DNA of 64,000 bases from Mailhella massiliensis (GCF_900155525.1 NZ_LT706940.1:1-64000); one strand, 5' to 3'. Counted from the first letter of the stretch, positions 27,818 through 38,025 are shown. Made by a program: numbers and translations. The notes: generated by a model from the letters alone, not told the origin.

Positions 27818-28837
27818 ATGAGCAAACTCAAGAATCGTGACTTTCTGAAAATAGCCGACTTCTCCCGCGAAGAACTGGATTATCTGCTCCGCCTCGCCGC
27901 GCGCCTCAAAAAGCTCAACAAGGAAGGAAAGGAACCGCAGTTCCTCAAGGGCAAGAACGTGGCCCTCGTGTTTGAAAAGACCTCCACCCGCACCCGCTGC
28001 GCCTTCGAGACCTCCCTTTTCGATCAGGGCGCGCACAGCACCTACCTGAGCGACGGCTCCCAGATAGGGAAAAAGGAATCCATGGCCGATACGGCCCGCG
28101 TGCTCTCCCGCATGTACGACGGCATAGAATACCGCGGCTTCGGGCAGGAGATCGTGGAAAAGCTGGCGGAATTCTCTTCCGTGCCGGTATGGAACGGCCT
28201 GACCAACGAAGCGCATCCCACGCAGATTCTGGCCGACTTTCTCACCATGCTGGAACACTGCGACAAGCCTCTTCATGAAATCACCTTCGCCTACCTCGGC
28301 GACGCCCGCTACAACATGGGCAATTCCCTCATGATGGGCGCGGCGAAGATGGGCATGAAGTTCCGTTCCGTGGCCCCCGAGGCCCTCCAGACCAGCGACG
28401 AGATCTACAGCCTCTGCCTTGCCGAAGCCGAAAAGTCGGGCGCGGAAATCATCCGCACGAGCGACGTGGCCGAAGGCGTGAAGGGCTGCGATTTCATCTA
28501 TACCGACGTGTGGGTGTCCATGGGCGAACCCGACGAGGTGTGGAAGGAACGCATCGATCTGCTTCTGCCCTATCAGGTGAACGCCCGCGTCATGGAGCTG
28601 ACCGGCAATGCCGGATGCAAGTTCATGCACTGCCTGCCCGCCTTCCACAACAGGGAAACCGCCGTGGGCGAATCCATCTACCGGAAATTCGGCCTCGAGG
28701 CGCTGGAAGTGACGGAAGACGTGTTCGAATCCCCCAGCTCCATCGTGTTCGACGAAGCGGAAAACCGCAAGCACACCATCAAGGCCGTCATGGTCGCCAC
28801 GCTGGCGGACATTCCGCCCATCTTCTTCGAAGACTAG
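27818..28837 (+). CDS. argF: ornithine carbamoyltransferase
   Basis: 339 aa from ATG 27818 ([20 protein letters not shown]), preceded by AAGGAG. It converts ornithine and carbamoyl phosphate to citrulline. The carbamoyl-phosphate motif [12 protein letters not shown], the [12 protein letters not shown] block and the catalytic [10 protein letters not shown] (Cys) are intact. Second gene of the arginine unit, followed by a strong terminator. It could also be of the catabolic ArcB class, but the neighbouring synthase gene favours biosynthesis. Confidence 0.95.
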   Translation: MSKLKNRDFLKIADFSREELDYLLRLAARLKKLNKEGKEPQFLKGKNVALVFEKTSTRTRCAFETSLFDQGAHSTYLSDGSQIGKKESMADTARVLSRMYDGIEYRGFGQEIVEKLAEFSSVPVWNGLTNEAHPTQILADFLTMLEHCDKPLHEITFAYLGDARYNMGNSLMMGAAKMGMKFRSVAPEALQTSDEIYSLCLAEAEKSGAEIIRTSDVAEGVKGCDFIYTDVWVSMGEPDEVWKERIDLLLPYQVNARVMELTGNAGCKFMHCLPAFHNRETAVGESIYRKFGLEALEVTEDVFESPSSIVFDEAENRKHTIKAVMVATLADIPPIFFED

Positions 28838-28850
28838 GCATCTCACCTTC

Positions 28851-28890
28851 CGGCGGAAAAGCCCGTGCCCGGGCTTTTCCGCCGTTTTTT
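28851..28890 (+). terminator. terminator of argF
   Basis: Stem CGGCGGAAAAGCCCG / CGGGCTTTTCCGCCG with a short loop, followed by TTTTTT. Confidence 0.95.
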
Positions 28891-29024
28891 CCCCGGGTTC
28901 AGAAAGCGGGTGCCGGCTTTTCCGGCAGAAGGACGCGCCCCCGTAAGCACGGCTCTCTGCCGTCCGCCCGGAACCCTTTTCTTCGGCCGGAAAGGACCGA
29001 AAACGCCGTTTCGAGCTTTTTCGC

Positions 29025-29053
29025 TTGCCTTTTTTAAAAATTCAGGCTATTGC
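29025..29053 (+). promoter_or_regulatory. promoter of rpmB
   Basis: TTGCCT (29025-29030), 17-nt A/T-rich spacer, TATTGC (29048-29053), about 80 nt upstream of rpmB. Confidence 0.65.
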
Positions 29054-29131
29054 TAGCAGTCCTTACGATACAAAAGGTATCGAGTTCAAGCAGCATTCCG
29101 CCCCACTCGGGCTTTTTATGGAGGATATACC

Positions 29132-29344
29132 ATGGGTAAACAGTGTGAGATCTGCGGCAAGAAAGCTCAGGTGGGCAACCTTGTGAGCCATTCCAATATC
29201 AAGACCAAGCGTCGCTTCAATCCCAACCTGCAGGCTGTCCGCCATCAGGACGCCGACGGTACCGTGCGCACCATCAACGTGTGCACCCGCTGCCTCCGTT
29301 CCGGCGCCGTGGTGAAGCCCGTCGTCAAGAACGACGCCGAATAG
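29132..29344 (+). CDS. rpmB: 50S ribosomal protein L28 (zinc-binding form)
   Basis: 70 aa. CEIC (residues 5-8) and CTRC form the zinc ribbon. [20 protein letters not shown] is the L28 core. AGGA-type site before ATG (GGAGGATATACC). It is transcribed alone with its own promoter and terminator, without rpmG. Confidence 0.97.
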   Translation: MGKQCEICGKKAQVGNLVSHSNIKTKRRFNPNLQAVRHQDADGTVRTINVCTRCLRSGAVVKPVVKNDAE

Positions 29345-29365
29345 TCCGGCTTGCCGATCTTTCCA

Positions 29366-29394
29366 AAGGCGGGGATAACATCTCCGCCTTTTTT
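29366..29394 (+). terminator. terminator of rpmB
   Basis: AAGGCGG...CCGCCTT stem with inner GAT/ATC pairing, then a T-run. Confidence 0.88.
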
Positions 29395-29464
29395 GCTTAA
29401 TGAATCCCCGTCCGGGATGATTCCGGGCCGGGGCCTTTCGCGCCCTTTTGCGGCGCACGCGCCT

Positions 29465-30454
29465 ATGAACGACCTACGCGCCCCCTTCCGCCACCGCCCG
29501 AAACGCCGCATCGCCATGTGGCGACGCCCTGCGCGCGTACCGGAATACTGGCGCGTGGTGGATTTCCGCGGGCCGGAATACATGGGCAGACAGTTGCCCG
29601 CCCCCGGCACGAGACAGATGGAACTTCTGCGTCTCGTGCTCGATTCGCGCGACATTCCCTACATCATCACGGGCCACGGTTCGCAGGTACGGGCCTTCGT
29701 GCCCCCCATGTTCGAAACGCTGGTCCGCACGGAACTTGCCGACGTGGCTTCGGAAAAAGCGCCCGCTTCTCCATCGCCGGCCCCAAGACGCAATGCCCAC
29801 TGGGCCATGCTCGTCATGCTCTTTCTCATTTTCTGGCACGGGCTGACCATGGGATGGTGGCCCCTGCCCTTCGAGCATGTCCCCGACCCTGACTACTGGA
29901 AGATGTGCGGCAGGCTGGATGTTGCCGCCGTGCGCGCCGGGGAATGGTGGCGTACGGCCACGGCCCTCACCCTCCACGCCGACAGCCTGCACCTTTTCAG
30001 CAACGTCCTGTTCGGCGCTCCCTTTCTCGTTCTTCTGGCAAGGCGGCTGGGACTCGGCCTCACCCTTGCGGCTACGCTGGTCTCCGGTATGCTGGGCAAC
30101 GCCATGAACGTGCTCTACCGGGAGCCGGGCTATGTGAGCCTCGGCTTCTCCACCGCCATGTTCGCCACGGTGGGACTGCTCTGTGCCGACATCACGGTAC
30201 GCAGTCCGGCGAGGGGATTCCGCCGTCTGGCGCTTCCGGCAGCCGCAGGCATGGCATTTCTGGCCCTTCTCGGCACGGAAGGACAGAACACCGACTATGC
30301 CGCCCATATTTTCGGCCTTCTCTCCGGCTTTCTGGTCGGACTTGCCGTCAGCTCCCGCCTGAGGCATGATGGCGGCCTCCCCCCTTCTCTGGAATACCTG
30401 CTCGGCTTCGCCGCGCCTCTTTTTCTGCTTCTGTGCTGGAATGCAGCACTCTAA
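29465..30454 (+). CDS. rhomboid-family intramembrane serine protease
   Basis: 329 aa if started at ATG 29465; no strong ribosome-binding site is visible, so ATG 29417 or 29516 are alternatives. The N-terminal ~110 residues are soluble. Six membrane helices follow, carrying the rhomboid triad region: Asn180 in HLFSN, catalytic Ser229 in GFSTAMFA (the usual GxSxxxxG glycine is Ala) and His281 in [10 protein letters not shown]. Family members cleave within membrane helices of substrates; none can be named here. The gene ends 19 nt before tgt and the two may be co-transcribed. Confidence 0.8.
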   Translation: MNDLRAPFRHRPKRRIAMWRRPARVPEYWRVVDFRGPEYMGRQLPAPGTRQMELLRLVLDSRDIPYIITGHGSQVRAFVPPMFETLVRTELADVASEKAPASPSPAPRRNAHWAMLVMLFLIFWHGLTMGWWPLPFEHVPDPDYWKMCGRLDVAAVRAGEWWRTATALTLHADSLHLFSNVLFGAPFLVLLARRLGLGLTLAATLVSGMLGNAMNVLYREPGYVSLGFSTAMFATVGLLCADITVRSPARGFRRLALPAAAGMAFLALLGTEGQNTDYAAHIFGLLSGFLVGLAVSSRLRHDGGLPPSLEYLLGFAAPLFLLLCWNAAL

Positions 30455-30473
30455 CCTTCACTCCGAGGAGACT

Positions 30474-31622
<1,149 letters not shown>

Positions 31623-31636
31623 GCCTGCCTGACACG

Positions 31637-31669
31637 AAGGGCCGCCCCCAGGGGCGGCCCTTTTCTTTT
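31637..31669 (+). terminator. terminator of tgt
   Basis: AAGGGCCGCCCC / GGGGCGGCCCTT stem followed by TTCTTTT. It also lies at the 3' end of the convergent minus-strand gene at 31698 and may act both ways. Confidence 0.9.
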
Positions 31670-31697
31670 CGGCAAAACGGCCTTCCGGGACGCATGT

Positions 31698-32624
31698 TCA
31701 GCTCGGAATGAGCCTGAAAAGCATGGAATTTTCCAGCACCAGCGGACGGGTCTGCATGAAGAAGACGGTGCCGTCCTCGGGAGCGCGCACCTCCCAGCGC
31801 ACGGAACCGTCGTACGGATCGAGAATACAGGCGAGGCGCTGATGACGGCGCACAATGTCGTCGGTCCTGCACATGCCGTACATGATGCCCGCCCGACAGG
31901 CTTTGACGTTGATGAGTTCGTCCTCCTGCACCACTTCGGAGTGATAGCCCGGATGGGGGCGGTGCCGGATAAGGCCGTGCAGCGCCATGAAGCGCAGTAT
32001 GGCCGAAAGGCTGTCGTCGGCCGAGGAGGCGTCGATGACGCCGGTATGACCGGCATAGACGGAAAAGGCCTGCGTCTCCCAGATCTGCCAGTTGTAGTTC
32101 AGCGTCGTGGTGTCTATGGGCAGGGGATTGCGCACCAGCGTGTACGGCAGACCGAAGCCCTGGGCCAGCTCCACGTCCTCATAGCCCGTATGCATCATGC
32201 GCACATGAGGAATGAAGTCTCCGGGCAGATAATAGCTCGCAAGCTGTACGCCGAAACGGTAGCCCTGAATGTGCTCAAACAGGGCGGCGGCGATGCGCTG
32301 CGTGGTTTCCCCCAGAGGATAACCGGGAAACATGCGGTTGATGTCGGTGTTGTCCATGGCCCAGAAGCGTTTGCCTATGTTCATGGCAAAGGGATTGGCC
32401 GAAGGGATGATGAGGATCTCATGTCCGGGCATGAGTTCTCCCCGCTCCTCCAGATCCTGAAGCGTGTGAACGAGGCGGGAACATACGAACTGCTGCTGCA
32501 GCTCGTCGCCGCGCATGGCCCCCACCACGGCCAGACTTTTTCTGCCGGAGCCGAAACGGAAGCCGTGAATGCGGAACTCGTCCCGGAACGGCGAGGACAT
32601 GACGAAGAGCCGTTCGCGTTTCAT
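31698..32624 (-). CDS. AstE/AspA-family protein lacking zinc ligands (probable pseudoenzyme)
   Basis: 308 aa, paralogue of the upstream gene. The NRMFPGYP block (family NRxFPG) is retained. The first zinc motif reads GAMRGDEL where the active paralogue has GTHGDEL, so the His is replaced by Arg38. The DIHSS motif corresponds to VQLAS, and the catalytic Glu188 of the paralogue aligns with Tyr. Hydrolase activity is therefore unlikely. It starts within the last 4 nt of the upstream gene (ATGA overlap), so the two are translated together and may form a heteromer. Substrate unknown. Confidence 0.75.
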   Translation of the reverse strand: MKRERLFVMSSPFRDEFRIHGFRFGSGRKSLAVVGAMRGDELQQQFVCSRLVHTLQDLEERGELMPGHEILIIPSANPFAMNIGKRFWAMDNTDINRMFPGYPLGETTQRIAAALFEHIQGYRFGVQLASYYLPGDFIPHVRMMHTGYEDVELAQGFGLPYTLVRNPLPIDTTTLNYNWQIWETQAFSVYAGHTGVIDASSADDSLSAILRFMALHGLIRHRPHPGYHSEVVQEDELINVKACRAGIMYGMCRTDDIVRRHQRLACILDPYDGSVRWEVRAPEDGTVFFMQTRPLVLENSMLFRLIPS

Positions 32625-33559
32625 GCCCTGCCCTCCCTGTAGACGCGGGCAAGAAGCGAACCTTCATACACCACCGGATACGCCCGTATGGTGAAGACAA
32701 AGCCCGGCTGTTCCGCGGCCACCTCCTGAAGCACGGCGCCGCGCAGAGGATCGACGATGCGCCCTATGGGCTGCCCCGCCTCGACCAGATTGGACTGACG
32801 GATAAGCGGAATGAACACGCCCGAAGCCGAGGCGTTGATGAATTCCACGCTTCCTCCGGTGGAAAGAATGGTCTTATGCCCGGCCGGAGGCTCGGGCACC
32901 TCGCCCTTCCATACGCCGAGATGACGCATGAGGTTCAGTATGCCGCCCACAAGCTGATCGCCGTAGCTTTTGGTGATGCGCATCCCCACGCCCATTTCCA
33001 CCACCAGCGTGGGCGTATCCAGCGTGTTGAGGGAATAGGCCAGCGTGGCTTCCAGCACGGTGGCGGCCTCATGCACCCACAGAAAATCCAGATTCAGATA
33101 GCGGGCCAGCGGCACAAGTCTTTCCGCCGTAAGCTGATTGATGCGGACCTGCGGCACCTCATACAGGAAAATGTTGCTGGAATGGATATCCAGCACAAGA
33201 TCCGCCCCCTTCAGATCCTCGATCAGATTGTAGGCCGTGTTCTCCGCCATGCTGCCCCGGGGATCGCCAGGGAAAATGCGGTTCATGTCCAGATCGAAGT
33301 TGGGAATGCCGCGCGTGATGGAGTCGATGCCCAGGGGATTCAGGGCGGGGTAGATCTCCACCGTGCCGTCGAGCCTGTCGAGATTCTCCTGCAGGATGCT
33401 GCCGATGCGATAGCAGATGTACTGCCCCTCCAGCTCGTCGCCGTGAGTACCGGTGACGATGCAGATGCGCTTCTTCCCGGTTCCTCCCGAAATGCTGTTC
33501 TTGCGGATGAGCAGATGCTCGTCCACCGGCAGCTCCGTGGAAATGACGGTTTTTATCAT
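32621..33559 (-). CDS. succinylglutamate desuccinylase/aspartoacylase-family zinc hydrolase
   Basis: 312 aa, M14-like zinc amidohydrolase fold. The ligands are His39 and Glu42 (GTHGDELEG) and His126 (LVLDIHSS). NRIFPGDP binds the substrate carboxylate and Glu188 (VVEMGVG) is the likely catalytic base. A C-terminal beta-rich domain (~235-312) with GVFIPLIRQSNLVEAGQPIG resembles a lipoyl/biotinyl-like barrel seen in this subfamily. Members hydrolyse N-acyl amino acids; there is no astABCD context, so the substrate is open. Confidence 0.82.
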   Translation of the reverse strand: MIKTVISTELPVDEHLLIRKNSISGGTGKKRICIVTGTHGDELEGQYICYRIGSILQENLDRLDGTVEIYPALNPLGIDSITRGIPNFDLDMNRIFPGDPRGSMAENTAYNLIEDLKGADLVLDIHSSNIFLYEVPQVRINQLTAERLVPLARYLNLDFLWVHEAATVLEATLAYSLNTLDTPTLVVEMGVGMRITKSYGDQLVGGILNLMRHLGVWKGEVPEPPAGHKTILSTGGSVEFINASASGVFIPLIRQSNLVEAGQPIGRIVDPLRGAVLQEVAAEQPGFVFTIRAYPVVYEGSLLARVYREGRA

Positions 33560-33774
33560 GATTCTTCCACTCTATGGCTAGGGTGTTCCGCTGCACGGCC
33601 CTCCCGTGAACACGCTCCGGTTCGCCGTGCAGTCGGCGCGTCGCGCCCATGGTCCGGGATACGGCAGAAAGGGGTGCTCCTCCCTGAAAACGCCGCTGGA
33701 GCGACGCGAAAAACGGCAGGAACCACGGGAGCCCCTGCGGCAGAAGCCTTTCCTGCGTGTATGCTGAGGAGGCG

Positions 33775-35415
33775 TTACGATTTTTCTCCGCTCCACAGCC
33801 CCGTCCACTTCTCGAGAAGTGCCTCTTCCTCTTTCCGCTCCTTTTCCGTCAGGGCGTTCAGAAAATGGCTCACCCCACGGTCCAGCTCCTCCAGCGTACC
33901 CCCGTTGGCAATGAGCAGATCTGCGGCCGCAGCCTTGTCCCGCTGCGTCCACTGCCAGCCTTCCACGGCGGCTATTTTCTCATCGCTCCAGCTTCTGGTA
34001 CGCCGCAGCCTTTCGTGCCGGACCTCATCGGGGCAGACGATGACGGCTATATCCGCTCCGGGACATGTCCAGCCCGTTTCGAACCACAACGGCACTTCCG
34101 CCACGGCAACGGCCTCCCCCCGCGCCCCGGCATACTGAAAGAACCTGTCCATGGAATCTCTCACCAGGGGATGGATCAGCCGCTCAAGCTCGCGCCTCAT
34201 GCCGGGAGTGCGCGAAAGAAGAGCCGTCAGCTTCGTGCGGTCCACCGTTCCGTCCTCGTCGAAAAAGGCGTTGCCCCAGCGCTGACGCATGAGGTGCCAG
34301 CCGTCCGCTCCGGGTCTGTACTGCTCCGCCACGGCCCTGTCCGCACTCCATACGGGAATGGAATGCTCCCGCATTCTCTCCAGCACGGCGGACTTGCCGC
34401 AGCCGGGCATACCGGTAAGTATGACGCGCCGCATCCCCCGTTCCAGCGCCAGCATGGCGCGGGGAAAATCCCCGGGCGGAGGGCAGACGAAATTCATGGT
34501 TCTGCCGCTCACGGGATGCTGAAATTCCAGCTTCCATGCGTGCAGAAGCTGCCTTGCCGCAGGCGAAGCCCTGTCTTCCGGGCCGTACACGGCATCGCCC
34601 CACAGGGGAAAGCCCTCCCGGGCAAGGTGCACGCGGATCTGATGGGTGCGCCCCGTGAAAAGACGAACGGCAAGCAGAGCGAAGCGACCGGAAGACGAGG
34701 CGTAAAGCGTGCTCCATGTCGTAAGCGCATTTCTGCCGCCCTTCTCCTCGGGCACTACGGCCATGCGCGTCTTGATGACGGGGTGACGGCCTATGGGCAG
34801 ATCGCACGTTCCCTCGGAGGGAGGAACGCCGCGCGTTACGGCAAGATAGGTCTTGTGCACCCTCCTTGCGGCAAAATCCTCGATGAGGCGGAGCCTGGCC
34901 CTTTCCGAAAGGGCCACGATCACAAGGCCGGACGTGTCCTTGTCCAGCCGGTGCACGATGCCGGGTCTCGGCCCTTCCTGAAGCGCCAGCTGCGGGAAGC
35001 GGGCCAGCAGCCGGTGCACCAGCGTGCCCTGCGGGCAGCTCGGACAGGGGTGCATGGTAAGATCGGCGGGCTTGTTCACCACCACGATATCCTCGTCGCA
35101 GTACACGATGTCCAGCGGCCCTTCCTCGGGAAGCAGCGCTTCCGAGGCTCCGGGCATACGCAGCGTCACGTTCTGGCCCGGCCGCACACGCATGTCCGCA
35201 TCCGTGCAGAGGGCACCGTCCACGGTGCAGCTCCCCTGCTCCACCAGCTTCTTCACCCTGCTGCGGGAAAGTTCCGCCACGGAGCTGAGAAACACGTCGA
35301 GGCGGACCCTGCGCGTACCTTCGGGCACGGGAAAAAGACGCTCTTCTCCGACGCTCCCGCCCTCTTCTTCCGAAAATTCGATATCCTCGTCGAACGGCGT
35401 CTTTTCTTCAGTCAT
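33775..35415 (-). CDS. fusion of RluD-like 23S rRNA pseudouridine synthase and dephospho-CoA kinase
   Basis: 546 aa. Residues ~35-85 are an S4 RNA-binding domain. Residues ~100-315 are an RluA-family pseudouridine synthase with the catalytic motif HRLDKDTSG (Asp158) and RLFTGRTHQIRVHLA. Residues ~328-530 are a CoaE dephospho-CoA kinase with P-loop GMPGCGKS (335-342), the ADRAVAEQY block and AEVPLWFETGW. One protein thus combines rRNA modification with the last step of CoA synthesis; no frameshift or internal stop separates the parts. It overlaps the thioesterase gene by 8 nt and is probably co-transcribed with it. Confidence 0.93.
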   Translation of the reverse strand: MTEEKTPFDEDIEFSEEEGGSVGEERLFPVPEGTRRVRLDVFLSSVAELSRSRVKKLVEQGSCTVDGALCTDADMRVRPGQNVTLRMPGASEALLPEEGPLDIVYCDEDIVVVNKPADLTMHPCPSCPQGTLVHRLLARFPQLALQEGPRPGIVHRLDKDTSGLVIVALSERARLRLIEDFAARRVHKTYLAVTRGVPPSEGTCDLPIGRHPVIKTRMAVVPEEKGGRNALTTWSTLYASSSGRFALLAVRLFTGRTHQIRVHLAREGFPLWGDAVYGPEDRASPAARQLLHAWKLEFQHPVSGRTMNFVCPPPGDFPRAMLALERGMRRVILTGMPGCGKSAVLERMREHSIPVWSADRAVAEQYRPGADGWHLMRQRWGNAFFDEDGTVDRTKLTALLSRTPGMRRELERLIHPLVRDSMDRFFQYAGARGEAVAVAEVPLWFETGWTCPGADIAVIVCPDEVRHERLRRTRSWSDEKIAAVEGWQWTQRDKAAAADLLIANGGTLEELDRGVSHFLNALTEKERKEEEALLEKWTGLWSGEKS

Positions 35416-35812
35416 GCTCCGCTCCGCTCTTCAGCCTTTTGACGATATAGCCGGTCATCACGGCCTTGGCGATGTTTCTGCCCGCCCCGTCGTACACCAT
35501 GATGTCGAACACGGCGAGGGTACTCCCCAGCTTCACGGGAACGGCCTCGGCCCGCAGCGGTCCCCGCTGACCGGGAAGAAGATAGGAAATGGAGCACTGC
35601 GCGCTCACGCACACCAGTCCCGCCCCCCTGCACCCTGCGGCAAAGGCCATATCGGCCAGGGTGAACACCGCACCCCCGTGGGCGTTGCCCATGGAATTTC
35701 TGTGACGCCCGTCCAGCGGCATGGATACCGCGCCGCGCCCGTCCGCCCCGAAACCTTCGACTTCTATCCCCAGCAGAGCGGACAGCGTGCCTTCCGTGAC
35801 GACTTCGCTCAT
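35408..35812 (-). CDS. hotdog-fold thioesterase (PaaI/YiiD type)
   Basis: 134 aa from ATG 35812 with GAGG six bases upstream; the longer open frame is not family-like. The PaaI-type signature NAHGGAVFTLADMAFAAG is at residues ~43-60. Such enzymes hydrolyse acyl-CoA thioesters. It is the first gene of the two-gene unit with the RluD-CoaE fusion, which may link it to CoA turnover (inference). Confidence 0.85.
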   Translation of the reverse strand: MSEVVTEGTLSALLGIEVEGFGADGRGAVSMPLDGRHRNSMGNAHGGAVFTLADMAFAAGCRGAGLVCVSAQCSISYLLPGQRGPLRAEAVPVKLGSTLAVFDIMVYDGAGRNIAKAVMTGYIVKRLKSGAEHD

Positions 35813-35966
35813 ACGCACCTCATAACACAGATTACAGCGCAAAAGCATACGCATGGGCGCCCCTGCTGACAAGCCCGAAGCCACGGACCGGACGCCGGCC
35901 CCGATCTCTGCCAAAGAAAAAGCGCAGGAAAAAAACGCCCTCCCGCGGCGGACGCCCTTCTTTCGC

Positions 35967-35995
35967 TGGACAGCGCCCGCCGGAGAGTTTATATC
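35967..35995 (+). promoter_or_regulatory. promoter of the 37-residue basic protein gene
   Basis: TGGACA (35967-35972), 17-nt spacer, TATATC (35990-35995), 32 nt before the ATG. Confidence 0.65.
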
Positions 35996-36027
35996 TTCTG
36001 GATACATTTCTTTTAAGGAGCAATCTC

Positions 36028-36141
36028 ATGGCCCATAAGAAGATTGAACGCGCCAAGGAACTTGATCGCCGTCGCCATCGTCGCGCCCAGCGCATCAAGG
36101 AACGCATCCACGAAGCCAAGGCCGCTGCCGCCAAGAAGTAA
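36028..36141 (+). CDS. 37-residue highly basic protein (DUF6800-like)
   Basis: 37 aa: starts MAHKKIERAKELDRRRHRRA, continues QRIKERIHEA and ends KAAAAKK. It is preceded by a strong AAGGAG and its own promoter, and followed by a terminator, so it is almost certainly expressed. The IERxKELxRRRHRR pattern resembles the small DUF6800-type proteins. The charge (about 17 Lys/Arg) and single amphipathic helix suggest nucleic-acid or ribosome binding, which is inference. Confidence 0.8.
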   Translation: MAHKKIERAKELDRRRHRRAQRIKERIHEAKAAAAKK

Positions 36142-36186
36142 GCCTGGCTGCTCGGTTCTGCGGCCTTCCGGTTGCAGTAGGTTTTA

Positions 36187-36227
36187 GGCGTGTCGGCTGC
36201 TCGTGCGGACACGCCGTTTCTTTTTTT
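36187..36227 (+). terminator. terminator of the small basic protein gene
   Basis: GGCGTGTC / GACACGCC stem with a 13-nt loop, then GTTTCTTTTTTT. Confidence 0.85.
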
Positions 36228-36247
36228 GTCCCAACCCTTTCTTTCCC

Positions 36248-36568
36248 ATGCCTATCTACGAATACGCCTGCCCCCAATGCCGCAAGACCTTTGAAGAATG
36301 GCTGCATTCCGGCGACGACGCCGAAACGCAGCCCTGCCCCGACTGCGGGCAGAGCTGCCATCGAGTGATTTCCAACACTTCCTTCATTCTCAAAGGAGGC
36401 GGCTGGTTCGCCTCCTCCTACGGGCACGGTACCAGCAATCTTTTCGACAAAAGCAAGGGCGTTCCCTCCGTTTCCGACAAGAAGCCGGAAGAAAGCGCTC
36501 CCTCCACCCCCAAAGCCGAAAGCCCGGCCCCCGCGAAAAGCGCGGACACCTCCGCCGGTACGAAATAG
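36248..36568 (+). CDS. FmdB-family zinc-ribbon protein
   Basis: 106 aa from ATG 36248 (MPIYEYACPQCRKTFEEWLH), the standard start of the family. The zinc ribbon uses CPQC and CPDCGQSCH. The C-terminal ~40 residues are a Pro/Ala/Ser/Lys-rich disordered tail. FmdB-like proteins are putative regulators; no target is known. It ends 8 nt before purB and is probably co-transcribed. Confidence 0.9.
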   Translation: MPIYEYACPQCRKTFEEWLHSGDDAETQPCPDCGQSCHRVISNTSFILKGGGWFASSYGHGTSNLFDKSKGVPSVSDKKPEESAPSTPKAESPAPAKSADTSAGTK

Positions 36569-36576
36569 AGGCCACC

Positions 36577-37875
36577 ATGATAGAGCGTTACTCCCGGCCG
36601 GAAATGGCCGGTCTCTGGACTCTGGAAAACCGCTACCGCTACTGGTTCAAGGTGGAACAGGCCGTATGCCGCGCCTGGAACGAACAGGGCGTCATTCCCG
36701 ACGAAGATCTGAAGAACATCATGCAGGATGTGGATTTCGATGTGGACAAAATCCTTGAAATCGAATCCGTCACCCGCCACGACGTCATCGCCTTCCTCAC
36801 CTATCTGGAACAGAAGATCGGCCCCTCCGCGCGTTTCATCCACCTCGGCTGCACCTCCTCCGACATGGTGGATACCGCCATGGCCCTGCAGATGGTGGAG
36901 GCGGGCAACATGATCCTCGCCGACTTCGATCTCGTGCTCGACACGCTGAAGAAGTTCGTCCGCGCCCATCAGGGCCTCGTCTGCATGGGCCGTTCCCACG
37001 GCATTCACGGAGAGCCCGTGACCTACGGCTTCAAGTTCGCGGGATTCTACGCCGAATTTCTGCGCGACAAGAAGCGCTTCGCCGACGCCGTGGAAGACAT
37101 CCGCACAGGCAAGCTCTCCGGCGCCATGGGCACCTATACCGTCATCACCCCCGCCGTGGAGGCTCGCGCCTGCGAACTCCTCGGCCTGAAGGCCGACATC
37201 ATCTCCACCCAGATCGTGCAGCGCGACCGCTACGCCCACTACTTCACCTCCCTGGCCATCGCCGCAGGCACGGTGGAACGCATCTGCGTGGAACTGCGTC
37301 ATCTTCAGCGCACGGAAGTGCACGAGGTGGAGGAAGGCTTCGCCAAGGGGCAGAAGGGTTCTTCCGCCATGCCCCACAAGCGCAACCCCATTTCCGCGGA
37401 AAACATGTGCGGCCTTGCCCGCGTCATCCGTTCCAACGCCTTCGCGGCCCTGGAAAACCAGGCGCTGTGGCATGAGCGCGACATCAGCCATTCCTCGGTG
37501 GAACGCATCATCACCCCCGATTCCACCATTCTCATGGACTATGTGCTGCACCGCCTGAACCGTCTGCTGGAAGGGCTGCGCATCCTGCCCGAAAACGTGG
37601 AACGCAATCTCTGGGGCAGCTACGGTCTCTTCTTCTCCCAGAGAGTGCTCACCGCCCTCATCGAAAAGGACATGCCCCGCCAGCAGGCCTATGTGGTGGT
37701 GCAGAAGCGCGCCATGGAAAGCTGGGAGACACGCAAGTCCTTCCCCGATCTCATCCGCGCCGATGAGGAAATCAAAGCCCACCTCACCCCCGCCGAACTC
37801 GACGCCATTTTCGACATCGGGCACTACACCCGCTACGAGTCCGAAATCGTCGACCGCGTCCTCGCGGAAAAATAA
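36577..37875 (+). CDS. purB: adenylosuccinate lyase
   Basis: 432 aa from ATG 36577 (MIERYSRPEMAGLWTLENRY). It catalyses two steps of purine synthesis (SAICAR to AICAR, adenylosuccinate to AMP). The family signature GSSAMPHKRNP, with the mobile catalytic Ser, and the GRSHGIHGEPVT block (catalytic His) are intact. The length suits the short bacterial type. Confidence 0.97.
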   Translation: MIERYSRPEMAGLWTLENRYRYWFKVEQAVCRAWNEQGVIPDEDLKNIMQDVDFDVDKILEIESVTRHDVIAFLTYLEQKIGPSARFIHLGCTSSDMVDTAMALQMVEAGNMILADFDLVLDTLKKFVRAHQGLVCMGRSHGIHGEPVTYGFKFAGFYAEFLRDKKRFADAVEDIRTGKLSGAMGTYTVITPAVEARACELLGLKADIISTQIVQRDRYAHYFTSLAIAAGTVERICVELRHLQRTEVHEVEEGFAKGQKGSSAMPHKRNPISAENMCGLARVIRSNAFAALENQALWHERDISHSSVERIITPDSTILMDYVLHRLNRLLEGLRILPENVERNLWGSYGLFFSQRVLTALIEKDMPRQQAYVVVQKRAMESWETRKSFPDLIRADEEIKAHLTPAELDAIFDIGHYTRYESEIVDRVLAEK

Positions 37876-37885
37876 ACGCCTCCGG

Positions 37886-37937
37886 GCATACGAAGAGCGC
37901 CGCTTCCGGTACCGCCGGGGCGGCGCTCTTCGTATGC
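37886..37937 (+). repeat. perfect 17-bp inverted repeat 3' of purB
   Basis: GCATACGAAGAGCGCCG (37886-37902) pairs perfectly with 37921-37937 across an 18-nt loop. No T-run follows on either side, so it is not a standard intrinsic terminator. It may be a 3'-end stabilising hairpin. Confidence 0.75.
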
Positions 37938-38025
37938 GGCATTGTCAACGCCGAGGATTTTCCTTAAAATACACGTGCCTTCCCCCAAGTCACGAAAAGG
38001 CTCCAACACCTCAAGGAGACTCCGC

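Noticed and set aside
36418-37824. 468-codon minus-strand ORF
   Set aside because: Antisense shadow of purB.
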